Assembly: GCF_000020005.1 (NCBI RefSeq)
Contig: NC_010718.1
Coordinates: 377,001-441,000 of the forward strand
DNA: 64,000 nucleotides
Source: Natranaerobius thermophilus JW/NM-WN-LF
GTDB taxonomy: Bacteria > Bacillota > Natranaerobiia > Natranaerobiales > Natranaerobiaceae
Direction: 5' to 3'
The notes under the pieces are model-generated. The model was not told the DNA's origin. It saw nothing but the letters and a program-made list of their open reading frames with translations, and searched no databases. The position numbers were made by a program, and so were the translations under genes. Of this stretch, positions 1 to 10,375 are shown piece by piece. Position 1 is the first letter of the stretch. Every line of letters starts with the position of its first letter.

Positions 1-1
1 T

Positions 2-1969
2 AAGTCAGCAGGGATAAACAGTGTTGAGCAAACCTTAAGAAAAGCTCAATTAGTATTTAATAAATGGCAAGAACTCCCCTCTAGCGAACGAACAGTAGAC
101 AAGTTTGTTGAGATGATGAATACAGGTTATTTTAAATTACTTGACACTATAACAATTGCTAGGTCTAGAAAACACATTGAGAAGTATTACGATATTAATG
201 AGATGGGCAAATTCCCTGTAAGAGAAAAACCCAAAAACATTTATTCAGAAATTGATACGGCTGATGAGTTTCCTGAGCTACAATATGTAAATAAAAAGAT
301 CAGAAATCTTAATTTAAGTGCCTATTCACCGTTGAAATACGTCTTACCTGAAAAAAGAGAAGAGTATAGTGCAAAATACGATATGGAAGTTAAAGACGGG
401 AAGTCTATTTTTAAACAGGCAGACCGTGAACAAGCTTTAGTTAACCTAATGAGGGTTAATATCCTCAAAAGAATGGAAAGTTCCATTAATTCATTTGGTT
501 TGACGGTATCAAAGTTGTTACAACAAATTGACAATATACTTGAGAAAATAGAGCGAAATAACTTTGACTATGAAGAAGATTTGAGTATAGAGGATATTGA
601 AGTAGATGATGATGCCTATGAAGATCTACTTATAGGAAGTAAAATCAAAGTTTTGCTGCAAGATCTGGATTTGATTAGGCTAAAAGAAGACTTAGAAGAT
701 GATAAATCAATACTTGAGGAACTATTAATAGAAGCTTTTAAGATCAATGAAGAACGTGATGCCAAACTAAACGAACTAAAAGAAGTCATCTCTAATAAAA
801 TTTCAAAACCAATTAATAAAGGAAATAAAAAGGTGGTAATCTTTACTGCCTTTGCGGATACTGCAGAATATTTATATGAAAAAATATCTAGTTGGGCAAG
901 AGATGAATTTGGTATTCATTCTGCCCTGGTAACAGGAACTGGATCAAACCAAACAACGCTTAAGAAAATAAAGAGAAAAGATTTAAATGCTATCCTTACT
1001 AACTTTTCCCCTCGATCAAAAGAAAGGGATTCCGTTTATCCCCATATCAAAGAAGACATAGATATTCTGATTGCAACAGACTGTATATCAGAAGGGCAAA
1101 ACTTGCAGGACTGTGATTTTTTAATCAATTATGATATACATTGGAACCCTGTAAGGATTATTCAGAGATTTGGTAGAATAGACCGTTTAGGGTCAACGAA
1201 TGAATCTATTCAACTTGTTAATTTTTGGCCTAACCTTGATTTAGACGAATATATCAACCTAGAAGCACGAGTATCAGGAAGGATGGTATTATTAGATATT
1301 TCTGCTACAGGGGAAGAGAATGTAATAAATACTGATGATAAGGACAAGATGAATGACCTTGAATATAGGAAAAAACAGCTTCAACAGTTAAAAGAAGAAG
1401 TCATTGACCTTGAGGAGATTTCAGGAGGTATTTCAATAACGGACCTTACTTTTAATGATTTTAAAATGGATTTAATGGAATATATGAAAAATAATAGAGC
1501 TAAATTAAGTAAAGCTCCCTTAGGCATGTATGCTATAGCTGATAACAGTGAGTTGGACGAAGAAGCTAAACCTGGTGTGATTTTTACACTTAGGCAGGTC
1601 TACAATTCAGCTAAACCAGAAGAAAACAACCCTCTATACCCATATTATATGGTTTATGTATTAGAAGATGGTTCAGTTAAATACACTTATATTCACACCA
1701 AGAAGGTATTAGACATTTATAGAAAACTGTGCAAAGGGAAAAATGAAGTGATCCATGACCTGGTGGGAGCGTTTAACGAGGAAACTAAAGACGGAAAATA
1801 TATGGATCAGTATTCGGAGCTATTAGAAAAAGCAATTAACAGTATTATAGGTAAAACCCAAGAAAAAGGTGTCGCTTCTTTATTTAGCAAGGGTGGGACA
1901 ACTCTTCAACAGAACTTATTTTCAGGCATTGAAGACTTTGAATTAATATCATTTTTGATAATTAAGTAG
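2..1969 (+). CDS. SNF2-type helicase, C-terminal part (cut by window edge)
   Basis: The reading frame is open from base 2, so the true start lies left of the window and the ATG at 113 is internal. Seen: a helicase C-terminal domain, with VVIFTAFADTAEYL near 835-880, then DILIATDCISEGQNLQ near 1060 and the motif VI arginine-finger stretch QRFGRIDR near 1160. The preceding 200 residues are charged and helical. Known: this pattern belongs to SNF2/HepA-like ATPases of superfamily 2. It lies 8 bases before the DUF4391-like gene and in one operon with a methylase and a Res-type endonuclease, so DNA translocation in a defence system is the likely role (inference). The ATP-binding half cannot be seen. 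Confidence 0.85.
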   Translation, partial: KSAGINSVEQTLRKAQLVFNKWQELPSSERTVDKFVEMMNTGYFKLLDTITIARSRKHIEKYYDINEMGKFPVREKPKNIYSEIDTADEFPELQYVNKKIRNLNLSAYSPLKYVLPEKREEYSAKYDMEVKDGKSIFKQADREQALVNLMRVNILKRMESSINSFGLTVSKLLQQIDNILEKIERNNFDYEEDLSIEDIEVDDDAYEDLLIGSKIKVLLQDLDLIRLKEDLEDDKSILEELLIEAFKINEERDAKLNELKEVISNKISKPINKGNKKVVIFTAFADTAEYLYEKISSWARDEFGIHSALVTGTGSNQTTLKKIKRKDLNAILTNFSPRSKERDSVYPHIKEDIDILIATDCISEGQNLQDCDFLINYDIHWNPVRIIQRFGRIDRLGSTNESIQLVNFWPNLDLDEYINLEARVSGRMVLLDISATGEENVINTDDKDKMNDLEYRKKQLQQLKEEVIDLEEISGGISITDLTFNDFKMDLMEYMKNNRAKLSKAPLGMYAIADNSELDEEAKPGVIFTLRQVYNSAKPEENNPLYPYYMVYVLEDGSVKYTYIHTKKVLDIYRKLCKGKNEVIHDLVGAFNEETKDGKYMDQYSELLEKAINSIIGKTQEKGVASLFSKGGTTLQQNLFSGIEDFELISFLIIK

Positions 1970-1977
1970 GTGAAATA

Positions 1978-2730
1978 ATGAAGGAGATATTATCTGAAAA
2001 TATGAAAGTTCCTGATTCGTGCGAAGTTAACAAGCCAATATATAAGAAACTATTTTACGAAAATGCTTATTTAGGGAAAAAAGATCAGGAATTATTATCT
2101 AAAAACATAGAAAAGATAACCTGGCTCTATTCATTTAAGCCTGACACAATAAATATTTTACCGTATAATGATAAAGAAAGAGAATATGAAGAAATTGCTG
2201 TGATTGAAGTACTCCTAAGAGAACAGAGCCATATAAAGCGGATTGCTGAAATCATTCAATTAACAATACCTTATCCATTGATTATTATCTTTAATTATGG
2301 CCAAAAGATACTTTTCAATGTAGCTCATAAAAGAGTGAATATGTCTGATGAGAGCCGAAATACTTATGAAGAGTTGATATTTACTGATTGGGTTGACTTA
2401 GCAAGTCTAAATAAAAATGACAAGAAATTCATTAAGAGCCTTGATATAACAAAGTTCTCATTTACTAACTTTTATTGGTTCTATTCTGATTTTGTTGATA
2501 GGATAAACATTTTCAATGTTTCATTATATGCTGATGAATATTTACTAGAACATGATGCTAATGATCTCAAGCAAATTCATGATGAGATTAAGGATCTAGA
2601 GCAAAGGATATCTCAGCTCCAGAGTGACTTAAAAAAAGAAGATCATTTTAATAAGAAGGTGAAAATGAATGTAGAGATAAAAAAGTTAAAAGAAGAGAAG
2701 AAAAACTTAATTGATAAGCTAAACAGCTAA
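1978..2730 (+). CDS. DUF4391-like protein of the defence operon
   Basis: 250 aa, ATG start after AGGTGAA. Seen: a mixed alpha/beta N-terminal domain of about 190 residues (for example EEIAVIEVLLREQSHIKRIA and a hydrophobic strand YPLIIIFNYGQ), then a long C-terminal coiled coil (about residues 195-250) rich in K, E and L. I recognise the shape and neighbourhood as DUF4391, a family usually found between an SNF2-like helicase and a type III methylase; its biochemistry is unknown to me. It is packed between the helicase and Mod genes, 30 bases before Mod. The coiled coil suggests it bridges subunits (inference). Confidence 0.7.
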   Translation: MKEILSENMKVPDSCEVNKPIYKKLFYENAYLGKKDQELLSKNIEKITWLYSFKPDTINILPYNDKEREYEEIAVIEVLLREQSHIKRIAEIIQLTIPYPLIIIFNYGQKILFNVAHKRVNMSDESRNTYEELIFTDWVDLASLNKNDKKFIKSLDITKFSFTNFYWFYSDFVDRINIFNVSLYADEYLLEHDANDLKQIHDEIKDLEQRISQLQSDLKKEDHFNKKVKMNVEIKKLKEEKKNLIDKLNS

Positions 2731-2760
2731 ATCTGACAAAAGTATGGGAGGGTAACTGCA

Positions 2761-4674
2761 ATGAAAAAATTTAACGGTGAAAGTAAAGACATAGTAGCTG
2801 AAAATATTTCTAAACTCAAGGAACTTTTTCCTGAAGTGGAAAGTGAGGGTAAAATAGATTTTGAAAGGTTGCAAGAAATATTAGGGGAGTATATTGAAGA
2901 CAAAGAAGAAAAATATAGATTCGAATGGAACGGTAAATCTAAAGCTATTAAATTATCACAAACGCCTTCTACTGGAACACTTAGGCCCTGCAAAGAAGAA
3001 AGTAAAAATTGGGATGAAACTGAAAATCTGTTTATTGAAGGAGATAATCTTGAAGTATTAAAGTTGCTTCAGAAGACTTATCACAGTAGTATTAAGATGA
3101 TTTATATAGACCCACCTTACAATACAGGTGGAGACTTTGTTTATGAAGATGATTTTCAAGATAACTTAAATAATTATCTTAAAATAACAGGTCAAATTAA
3201 TGAAGAAGGAAAGAAAAATAGTACTAATACAGAAAATGGTGGAAGATTTCATACTAAATGGTTGAATATGATGTATCCAAGGCTGAAATTAGCAAGAAAC
3301 TTACTTAACGATCAAGGAGTAATATTTATTTCCATTGACGATAACGAATCAGGTAACCTATGGAAAGTGTGTAATGAGATCTTTGGCGAGACAAACTTTG
3401 TTGCTGAAATAACTGTCATAGTAAAAACAGAAGGACGTAGGTATGGTTTTTTTGCAAAATCACATGAGAAAATCTATGTTTATGCTAAGAACATTGATAA
3501 CTTAGCTCTAAATGAGATTGATATCAAAGGTAAAAAATTTACTTATAGAGATGAATTTGGAGGCTTTAACATTAAAGAACTGAGAAATCAAAACACTAGA
3601 GCTTTTAATTCTAGTAACAGACCAAATTTAAGATATCCATTCTATGTTAATACTGATAATGTAGATGAGAATGGATTTATGGAAGTAAGTGTTGACTATC
3701 AAGAAGGATGGGAAGAGGTTTATCCAATGATAACCAATGGTTTGAAAAGTGTTTGGAGATGGGGGAAGGAATCTGCTAGGCAGCAAGAAAATAAAAATTT
3801 AGTAGCAAGAAGAGGTCGTGATGGTATAATCCGAATATATCAGAAATATCGCAAATTAACTGAAATACCCAAAACAGTATGGAAAGATAAGGAGATAATT
3901 TCTATTAAAGGAACAAAAGAGGTACAAGAATTATTAGGAAGTGGAATTTTTGATTTTCCCAAGCCTGTTAAGTTATTGTCAGATATTATTACCATAGCAA
4001 CTGATCAAGATTCTATTATATTAGACTTTTTTTCAGGGGCCGCTACTACTGCTCACGCTACAATCAAAAAAAATGCTGAAGATGGTGGCACCCGAAAATA
4101 TATAATGGTGCAACTACCTGAGAAGTCAGACGAAAAATCAGAAGCATACAAGGCTGGTTATAAAAATATTTCCGAGATAGGCAAAGAACGCATACGCCGA
4201 GCAGGAGAAAAAATCCTTGATGAAAACAAAGATAAAGAAGGTATAGAAAACTTAGATACAGGTTTTAAAGTGTTCAAATTAGATTCATCAAACCTTAAAG
4301 AATGGAACCCTGATTATGACAACTTAGAAATGACTCTTGAAGACATGGTAGAGAACTTTGTTGATGGAAGAACTGAAGAAGATGTGGTATATGAAATTAT
4401 GCTTAAATATGGCATTGATTTAACCTTCCCTATAGAAACTACCGAGATTGATGGCAAAAAGGTTTATAATATCGGTTTTGGTGCTTTATTTGTTTGTTTA
4501 GATGATGAAATAACATTAAATGTTGTAAAGAGTATAGCTAAACTAAAAGAAGACATTGATCCAGAAATCACAAGAGTAGTATTTAAAGACAACGGTTTTC
4601 AGAGTGATGCTGCTAAAACTAATGCAATAGAAATACTTAAACGACATGGTATAGAAGAAATAATGAGCATCTAG
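2761..4674 (+). CDS. Type III-like DNA methyltransferase (Mod)
   Basis: 637 aa, ATG start preceded by GGGAGGG. Seen: the catalytic motif DPPYNTG at residues 117-123 comes before the AdoMet-binding motif DFFSGAATTAHA (about residue 420), the beta-class order typical of type III Mod proteins. TKWLNMMYPRLKLARNLL follows the catalytic motif, as usual. The segment between the two motifs is the expected target-recognition region. Known: Mod methylates adenine N6 in a short asymmetric site and partners Res. The downstream neighbour, 11 bases on, is a Res-like subunit. The recognition sequence cannot be read from the protein. Confidence 0.92.
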   Translation: MKKFNGESKDIVAENISKLKELFPEVESEGKIDFERLQEILGEYIEDKEEKYRFEWNGKSKAIKLSQTPSTGTLRPCKEESKNWDETENLFIEGDNLEVLKLLQKTYHSSIKMIYIDPPYNTGGDFVYEDDFQDNLNNYLKITGQINEEGKKNSTNTENGGRFHTKWLNMMYPRLKLARNLLNDQGVIFISIDDNESGNLWKVCNEIFGETNFVAEITVIVKTEGRRYGFFAKSHEKIYVYAKNIDNLALNEIDIKGKKFTYRDEFGGFNIKELRNQNTRAFNSSNRPNLRYPFYVNTDNVDENGFMEVSVDYQEGWEEVYPMITNGLKSVWRWGKESARQQENKNLVARRGRDGIIRIYQKYRKLTEIPKTVWKDKEIISIKGTKEVQELLGSGIFDFPKPVKLLSDIITIATDQDSIILDFFSGAATTAHATIKKNAEDGGTRKYIMVQLPEKSDEKSEAYKAGYKNISEIGKERIRRAGEKILDENKDKEGIENLDTGFKVFKLDSSNLKEWNPDYDNLEMTLEDMVENFVDGRTEEDVVYEIMLKYGIDLTFPIETTEIDGKKVYNIGFGALFVCLDDEITLNVVKSIAKLKEDIDPEITRVVFKDNGFQSDAAKTNAIEILKRHGIEEIMSI

Positions 4675-4685
4675 GGGGTGTTTAG

Positions 4686-7622
4686 ATGAAATTACAATTT
4701 AATCCTAACTTAGACTTTCAACAAGAGGCTATTAGATCAATTGTAGATATATTTGAAGGACAACCTATTACGCATTCAAACTTTACTGTTGCTAATCTAT
4801 CAGGACAAATTGGTATTCATGAAACAAATATAGGGGTTGGGAATAAATTAGACCCTAGCTTTGATGAAGAAGATATACTTAAAAATGTTAGAAAGATTCA
4901 ATTAAGAAATGGATTACCACAGACTGAAAATATCGAAAAAGATGACTATCATTTTACAGTAGAAATGGAAACGGGAACGGGTAAGACCTATGTTTATTTG
5001 AGAACGCTATTTGAACTTAATCAGAAATATGGATTTAAGAAATTTATTATTGTTGTTCCTTCAGTTGCTATTAAAGAAGGTGTGGTTAAATCTATAAATA
5101 TTATGTCAGATCATTTCAAGCTCTTGTATGACAATGTGATGTTTAGAGCTTATGAATATCAATCCCAAAATATTGAAAGAATCAGAGACTTTGCCACTAG
5201 TGACCATATTCAAATTATGGTTATGACTATTCAGTCTTTTAATAAGGATAAGAATGTCATAAATAACGACCATGAAAGGACTAATGGATTAAAACCAATA
5301 GAATTTATACGGGATACTAACCCTATTGTAGTAATAGATGAACCTCAGTCAACTGTTTCTACCAAAAAAGCAGAAGATGCGGTTATGTCTTTAAATCCTT
5401 TGTGCACATTGAGATATTCTGCTACTCACAGGAAGAAACATAACTTAATGTATAAATTAGATGCAGTGGATGCTTATCAAAGACAGCTTGTAAAACAAAT
5501 CGAAGTAGCTAGTGTCACATCAAAAGATTACCATAATGACGCTTATTTGCGGTTAGTAAGTGTAGATAATAGTAAGACACCAATTACAGCAAAAATTGAA
5601 ATTGATAAGCGGACTAAAAACGGAGGGATTAAAAGACAAAGTGTACAAGTTAAAAAAGGTGATGACTTATTCGAAAAATCTGGAGGTCGTGAACAGTATA
5701 GTGGATATATTGTGAGTGAGATATATGCTAAAGAAGGTTCTGAATATGTTGATTTTACAAGTCGAAAACATATTGAATTGGGTGAAGTCAGAGGTGAGCT
5801 AGACGATGAAGTAATTAAGCGTACTCAGATTAGGAAGACCATTGAAGAGCATTTGGAGAAAGAATTGAGACTTAAACAAGAAGGTATTAAAATTTTGAGT
5901 CTATTCTTTATAGATAGAGTTTCTAATTACAGATATTACGATGAAGAAGGAAATCCCCAGAAAGGGAAATACGCTATTTGGTTTGAAGAGGAATATAAGG
6001 ATATTATTCAAAAGCCAAAGTATAGAACATTGTTTAATGACGTTGATATTGAAACGGAAGCTGAAGCTGTTCATAACGGGTATTTTTCAAAAGATAGAAA
6101 GGGTAAAGTAAAAGATACCAGAGGTAATACCCAGGCTGATGAAGATACTTATAACCTGATAATGAAAGATAAAGAGAGATTACTTGACTTCAACTCAAAA
6201 CTCAAATTTATCTTTTCACATTCAGCTCTAAAAGAAGGTTGGGACAACCCCAATGTTTTCCAAATTTGCACTTTGAATGAAACAAAATCTGAAATAAAGA
6301 AAAGACAAGAAATCGGTAGAGGACTTAGGTTAGCAGTAGATCAAAATGGTGAGAGAAGACATGGCTTTAATATAAACACTCTAACTGTAATGGCTAATGA
6401 ATCTTATGAAGACTTTGCAAAAGCTCTTCAGAAAGAAATTGAGGAAGAAGAAGGCATTAAGTTTGGAGTGGTTGAAAAACATACTTTTGCTAATTTAAAA
6501 GTCGAGAGAGAGGGCGAATATCAGTATCTAGAACAAAATGCTTCCGAAGAATTATGGAATGATCTGAAATCTAAAGAATATATTGATGATCAAGGCAAAA
6601 TTACCGACAAATTAAAAGAAGATATAAAAAACAAAAATTTCGAGGTACCAGAAGAATATAAAGAAGTAGAGGACCAGGTAGTTGCAACTCTTAAAAAGAT
6701 TGCAGGAAGTCTGCGTATCAATAACGCCGATGATAAGAAGGAAATCAAATTGAATAAGCAAAGGTATTTGAGCCCTGAATTTAAAGAACTTTGGGATAGG
6801 ATTAAATATAAAACTACTTATAATGTTGAATTTGATACGGAAGAACTGATTCAAGAATGTGTAGAAGAGATTAAAAAGAACTTAATGATTGATAAAGCTA
6901 AAGTTATATATACAAAAGGAGAAGTAGATATTAGTGCAGCAGGGACTGTAGCGGAAGAAAAAGGTCGTTATGCTATGGTAGTTGATGATGCTAAATTTAG
7001 ACTTCCTGATATTATAACTTACCTGCAAAATGAAACTAGCCTTACAAGAAAAACCATAGTACGGATACTAAAAGAATCAGGCAAACTTTATCAGTTTAAA
7101 AATAATCCTCAAAAATTTATGGATGAAGTTAGCAAGATTATTAAAACGAAGATGAGACATTTAATTGTTGACGGGATAAAATATGAAAAAATCGGTGAAG
7201 AGGCTTACTATGCTCAAGAGCTATTTGAAAATGAAGAACTTTTTGGTTATCTTTCCAAGAATCTCGTGAAAAGTGAAAAGTCTGTTTATGATCATGTGAT
7301 TTGTGATTCTGATGTTGAAGCCGATTTTGCCCAAAAATTTGAAAATAATGATCTAGTTAAAGTGTACGCAAAGCTCCCTGATTGGTTTAAAATAGACACA
7401 CCGTTAGGAGATTATAATCCTGATTGGGCAGTATTAATTGATAAGGACGGTGAAGAAAGGCTCTATTTTGTAGTTGAAACTAAAGGAAGCGTTTTATTCG
7501 AAGAATTAAGACCGAGAGAAGAAGGAAAAATCAAATGTGGTGAGAAGCATTTTGAAGCACTAGGAAATCACATTGAATTTGAGAAAAAAGATAATTTTGA
7601 AGAGTTTATTGAGAATGTTTGA
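4686..7622 (+). CDS. Type III-like restriction endonuclease, Res subunit
   Basis: 978 aa. Seen: Walker A METGTGKT at about residues 94-101, Walker B VVIDEPQS near residue 217 (DEPQ rather than DEAD, usual in Res), motif III-like RYSATHR, motif V SALKEGWDN and motif VI RQEIGRGLRL, then a C-terminal PD-(D/E)XK nuclease site, NPDWAVLID followed by VVETKG (about residues 910-932). All key residues are present, so the enzyme looks intact. Known: Res with Mod translocates or diffuses after ATP hydrolysis and cuts DNA near unmethylated sites. It lies directly downstream of mod in one operon. Confidence 0.93.
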   Translation: MKLQFNPNLDFQQEAIRSIVDIFEGQPITHSNFTVANLSGQIGIHETNIGVGNKLDPSFDEEDILKNVRKIQLRNGLPQTENIEKDDYHFTVEMETGTGKTYVYLRTLFELNQKYGFKKFIIVVPSVAIKEGVVKSINIMSDHFKLLYDNVMFRAYEYQSQNIERIRDFATSDHIQIMVMTIQSFNKDKNVINNDHERTNGLKPIEFIRDTNPIVVIDEPQSTVSTKKAEDAVMSLNPLCTLRYSATHRKKHNLMYKLDAVDAYQRQLVKQIEVASVTSKDYHNDAYLRLVSVDNSKTPITAKIEIDKRTKNGGIKRQSVQVKKGDDLFEKSGGREQYSGYIVSEIYAKEGSEYVDFTSRKHIELGEVRGELDDEVIKRTQIRKTIEEHLEKELRLKQEGIKILSLFFIDRVSNYRYYDEEGNPQKGKYAIWFEEEYKDIIQKPKYRTLFNDVDIETEAEAVHNGYFSKDRKGKVKDTRGNTQADEDTYNLIMKDKERLLDFNSKLKFIFSHSALKEGWDNPNVFQICTLNETKSEIKKRQEIGRGLRLAVDQNGERRHGFNINTLTVMANESYEDFAKALQKEIEEEEGIKFGVVEKHTFANLKVEREGEYQYLEQNASEELWNDLKSKEYIDDQGKITDKLKEDIKNKNFEVPEEYKEVEDQVVATLKKIAGSLRINNADDKKEIKLNKQRYLSPEFKELWDRIKYKTTYNVEFDTEELIQECVEEIKKNLMIDKAKVIYTKGEVDISAAGTVAEEKGRYAMVVDDAKFRLPDIITYLQNETSLTRKTIVRILKESGKLYQFKNNPQKFMDEVSKIIKTKMRHLIVDGIKYEKIGEEAYYAQELFENEELFGYLSKNLVKSEKSVYDHVICDSDVEADFAQKFENNDLVKVYAKLPDWFKIDTPLGDYNPDWAVLIDKDGEERLYFVVETKGSVLFEELRPREEGKIKCGEKHFEALGNHIEFEKKDNFEEFIENV

Positions 7623-7657
7623 TCGCTTCTAAATTTATCTTACAGGCGGTGGTATAG

Positions 7658-8462
7658 TTGAGTGAATTTGGTCTGGGAGAAGAAGGTAATATTTCTCTCC
7701 CTAATCTAGAAGACCTAAGTTCAGATTTTGAAAAAGCTGAGTATCTTCAAAAACTGCTTGTAAATAGAGCTACAAAAGATGGACCATCTGATGATGAACA
7801 TTATAAATACTTGAGGAAGTATTTTCTAAAAAGACCTGATACAAAAAGTAAACTGCCAGATTGGGTAAAAAATAATCGAACATTAGACCAGTATTGGCAT
7901 TTTATAAAAAACGAGTATGATTCCTATCAAGAAAGACGAGTTTTTATTTGGAATGAATTTTCATCACTGATTGACTATTTAGAAACTCACGATGAGTATA
8001 CTTATTCTCCGCATGCTGAGTATCTCAATAAAAGTATTGAAGAAATAAGTACGGATTACATAATTATAACTTGGCAAAAAGCTCTAGAAAGAAAACAATC
8101 AGACCCCGATGGTGCTATAACTAGTGCTAGAACTTTACTAGAAAGTGTATTTCAAATACATATTAGATGAAATGAAGATTGAGTATAAGAATGATATAAA
8201 AATACAAGACTTATATAAATTAGTGGCAAAGGAGTTAAATTTATCACCTAGTCAGCATAATGAAGAATTATTTAAACAAATTTTGGGCGGATGTTCAGGA
8301 GTGGTTAGCGGATTGGGAAGTATTAGAAACGCATATGGTGATGCTCATGGTAAAGGTAAAAAAGGCTATAGACCCGATTCAAGATTAGCTGAGTTTGCTG
8401 TTAACATTTCAGGTTCTATGTGTTTGTTTTTGTTGCAAACACACAAGAAAGGTAATAATTAG
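7658..8462 (+). pseudogene. Abortive infection protein with Abi_C-like domain, frameshifted
   Basis: Starts at TTG 7658 after GGCGGTGG, 35 bases after res, so probably co-transcribed. The first frame stops at 8168-8170 after TSARTLLESV; the continuation KYILDEMKIEYK and the motif SPSQHNEELFKQILGGCSG, ending GDAHGKGKK, is in another frame from about 8147. One extra T in the TTT at 8150-8152 explains the break, because removing it gives LESVFKYILDEM without a stop. Known: this C-terminal module matches the abortive-infection family Abi_C. Either a disabled defence gene, a sequencing error or a slippage site. The N-terminal 160 residues are unassigned. Confidence 0.75.
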
Positions 8463-8492
8463 CTTTTAACAATCAAGAAAGAGGTGTTTTCA

Positions 8493-9404
8493 TTGAAAAA
8501 GTTCACTATGGGTTTAATAGTAGGGATTTTACTGTCACTGTCAGTTAGTGGTACAGCTTCTCACCAGGAGATAAGTCTATTTGTTGACAATGAAGAAATA
8601 GAGCCTGATGTTGTTCCTCAAATGATTGATGGGCGAGTTATGGTCCCTGCTAGATTCGTAGCTGAACCTCTAGGAGCTTCTGTTGAATGGGATGGACAAA
8701 ATAATAAAGTACTTATAAGTTCGGATGATCAAGAGCTAAATGGGATAGAAGAAGAGGATAAAAAGAAAGAAGACAAAATTTCATTAAGGGAATTTATCGA
8801 AGAGTATGGCGAAGAGTACAATTTAACGGTAGAAGGCGATGGCTATGTGTATAGAAATGATGAAACCTTATTTAACTGGGAAGAAGAAGGCGAAACAGTA
8901 GATGGGCGTATATATATTCCTGAAATTTTGATTGAAGAGACTATAGCTGAACTTGAAACTAGCAAAACTACAGAAGAGGAAATGGATTCTAAAAGCAGTG
9001 AAGGGAAGAAAACAGCACAAGTTGGGGAAGCGTTGAAAGTTGAAGGATTAGAGATTACTATAAATGATATAAGTTATAGTGTAAATCACGAAGAATTTAC
9101 GGCCCAAGATGGAAGAGAATTTGCTATTATCTCTTTTACAATTGTTAATGAGAGTGCTGAATCAAATGATTGGGCTTCAGTTGGAAATTGGGATGCTGAT
9201 GCATATGATGATCATGGACGTTACGATGAATGGAAAGAGAATTTTTCATATCGAGCTTCTTCACCCCATCCAGAAGTAAGTGAATGGATCTATGAAGGTG
9301 AAGAACTTTCGTCAGAAGTACGGTTCAATGTTTTTGAAGGAATGCAGCTTAACGAAATACATTACAATGGTATTTCTAATAAAGATATTGTTTTTGAGAA
9401 ATAG
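8493..9404 (+). CDS. Exported stalk-domain and DUF4352-like protein
   Basis: Start chosen at TTG 8493, about 7 bases after AAAGAGGTG; the GTG at 8484 sits inside that ribosome site. Seen: a signal peptide (KKFTMGLIVGILLSLSVSG), then a copper amine oxidase N-terminal (stalk) domain (VDNEEIEPDVVPQMIDGR, MVPARFVAEPLGASVEWD), an acidic linker, and a C-terminal beta-sandwich-like domain starting VGEALKVEGLEITINDISY, which resembles DUF4352. Known: both domains are common in exported clostridial proteins, usually without a defined enzyme role. Extracellular, very acidic, like its neighbours. Function unknown. Confidence 0.75.
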   Translation: MKKFTMGLIVGILLSLSVSGTASHQEISLFVDNEEIEPDVVPQMIDGRVMVPARFVAEPLGASVEWDGQNNKVLISSDDQELNGIEEEDKKKEDKISLREFIEEYGEEYNLTVEGDGYVYRNDETLFNWEEEGETVDGRIYIPEILIEETIAELETSKTTEEEMDSKSSEGKKTAQVGEALKVEGLEITINDISYSVNHEEFTAQDGREFAIISFTIVNESAESNDWASVGNWDADAYDDHGRYDEWKENFSYRASSPHPEVSEWIYEGEELSSEVRFNVFEGMQLNEIHYNGISNKDIVFEK

Positions 9405-9435
9405 AGTTGGGATCAATAATGTTTGAATAAAGGGG

Positions 9436-10344
9436 TTGATACCAATTCCAACAATCAAACCTTTAAGTGGCAGAGGTAAACAAATTTCGTATAAGAAACT
9501 AACTCATAATTTAGAAATAACCTGGGGTGAAGCAAAATTTAATGTAACTAAAGAACAAATAACTCATATCATGAAAAACTTCTTTATCGATGATGGCACC
9601 TGGTACCCACTAGGTGCGAGCATGGATCAACCAATCAAGGGCGGTCTGGGTGAGTTTATTAAAGAAAATTTTAAGGGGTTAACCCCTAGACATGCGACTG
9701 CAATAGCTGCAGTGATGGAAAATGAAGAGTTAATATTAGTAAAAGGAAATAAACCGATAATGCTTAAAAAGCAAAGCGATCTAGTAGATCATAGAAGCAG
9801 TAAAAGTATTAAAAATCTCCGTAATGAATTACATAAAAATATTATAAACACTTGGAAGAAGATAAAAAAAGATTATGATGAAGGATGGTTATACCGAGAA
9901 GGTACTCTTGTTAACGCATTTTATCACCATTTGAGAAATGATCTAGGAGATGATTATTTTATAAATAATGATATCAGAATATATACTGAATTTTATGTAG
10001 GCACCAAGAAGAGAGTTTGGGTTGATATGTGTATAGTTAAGCTCAGCAAAGATCAGAATTATTTTCTGGATTATTTATCTATCATTGAATTCAAGTTCTT
10101 AAGTGGACAAGCCTCTCTTGATTATTTTTACAATGATGTAACTAAAATAAAAGAGTTAAGTAAAGAATTCCCAAGCACTAAATTTTACATAGCTACTATT
10201 CACGAAGATTATTGGCAGAGGGATGTTTATAGTTGGCTTAGTACTAATCAACGAGAAAACTGGGCAAAAGGAAAAGTTACTGAGTTAAATGCTTTCTATA
10301 GTGATGAAACGGGGGAGTTTGTGACTGAGGTTGTGGAGGCTTAA
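9436..10344 (+). CDS. Putative PD-(D/E)XK-fold protein, function unknown
   Basis: 302 aa by the TTG at 9436; an in-frame stop at 9424 prevents any earlier canonical start, and AGGGG directly abuts this codon, so the start is uncertain. Seen in the C-terminal half: a possible nuclease core with E in EGTLVNAFYHHLR, D in VWVDMCIV and ExK in SIIEFKF, followed by an alpha-helical segment. That E...D...ExK spacing resembles restriction-endonuclease-like folds (inference). I recognise no named family. It lies downstream of the defence operon in the same direction, which agrees with a nucleic-acid role, but this is weak. Confidence 0.5.
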   Translation: MIPIPTIKPLSGRGKQISYKKLTHNLEITWGEAKFNVTKEQITHIMKNFFIDDGTWYPLGASMDQPIKGGLGEFIKENFKGLTPRHATAIAAVMENEELILVKGNKPIMLKKQSDLVDHRSSKSIKNLRNELHKNIINTWKKIKKDYDEGWLYREGTLVNAFYHHLRNDLGDDYFINNDIRIYTEFYVGTKKRVWVDMCIVKLSKDQNYFLDYLSIIEFKFLSGQASLDYFYNDVTKIKELSKEFPSTKFYIATIHEDYWQRDVYSWLSTNQRENWAKGKVTELNAFYSDETGEFVTEVVEA

Positions 10345-10375
10345 ATATGTTTAAAGAAATTTTGGAGGTGTAACT

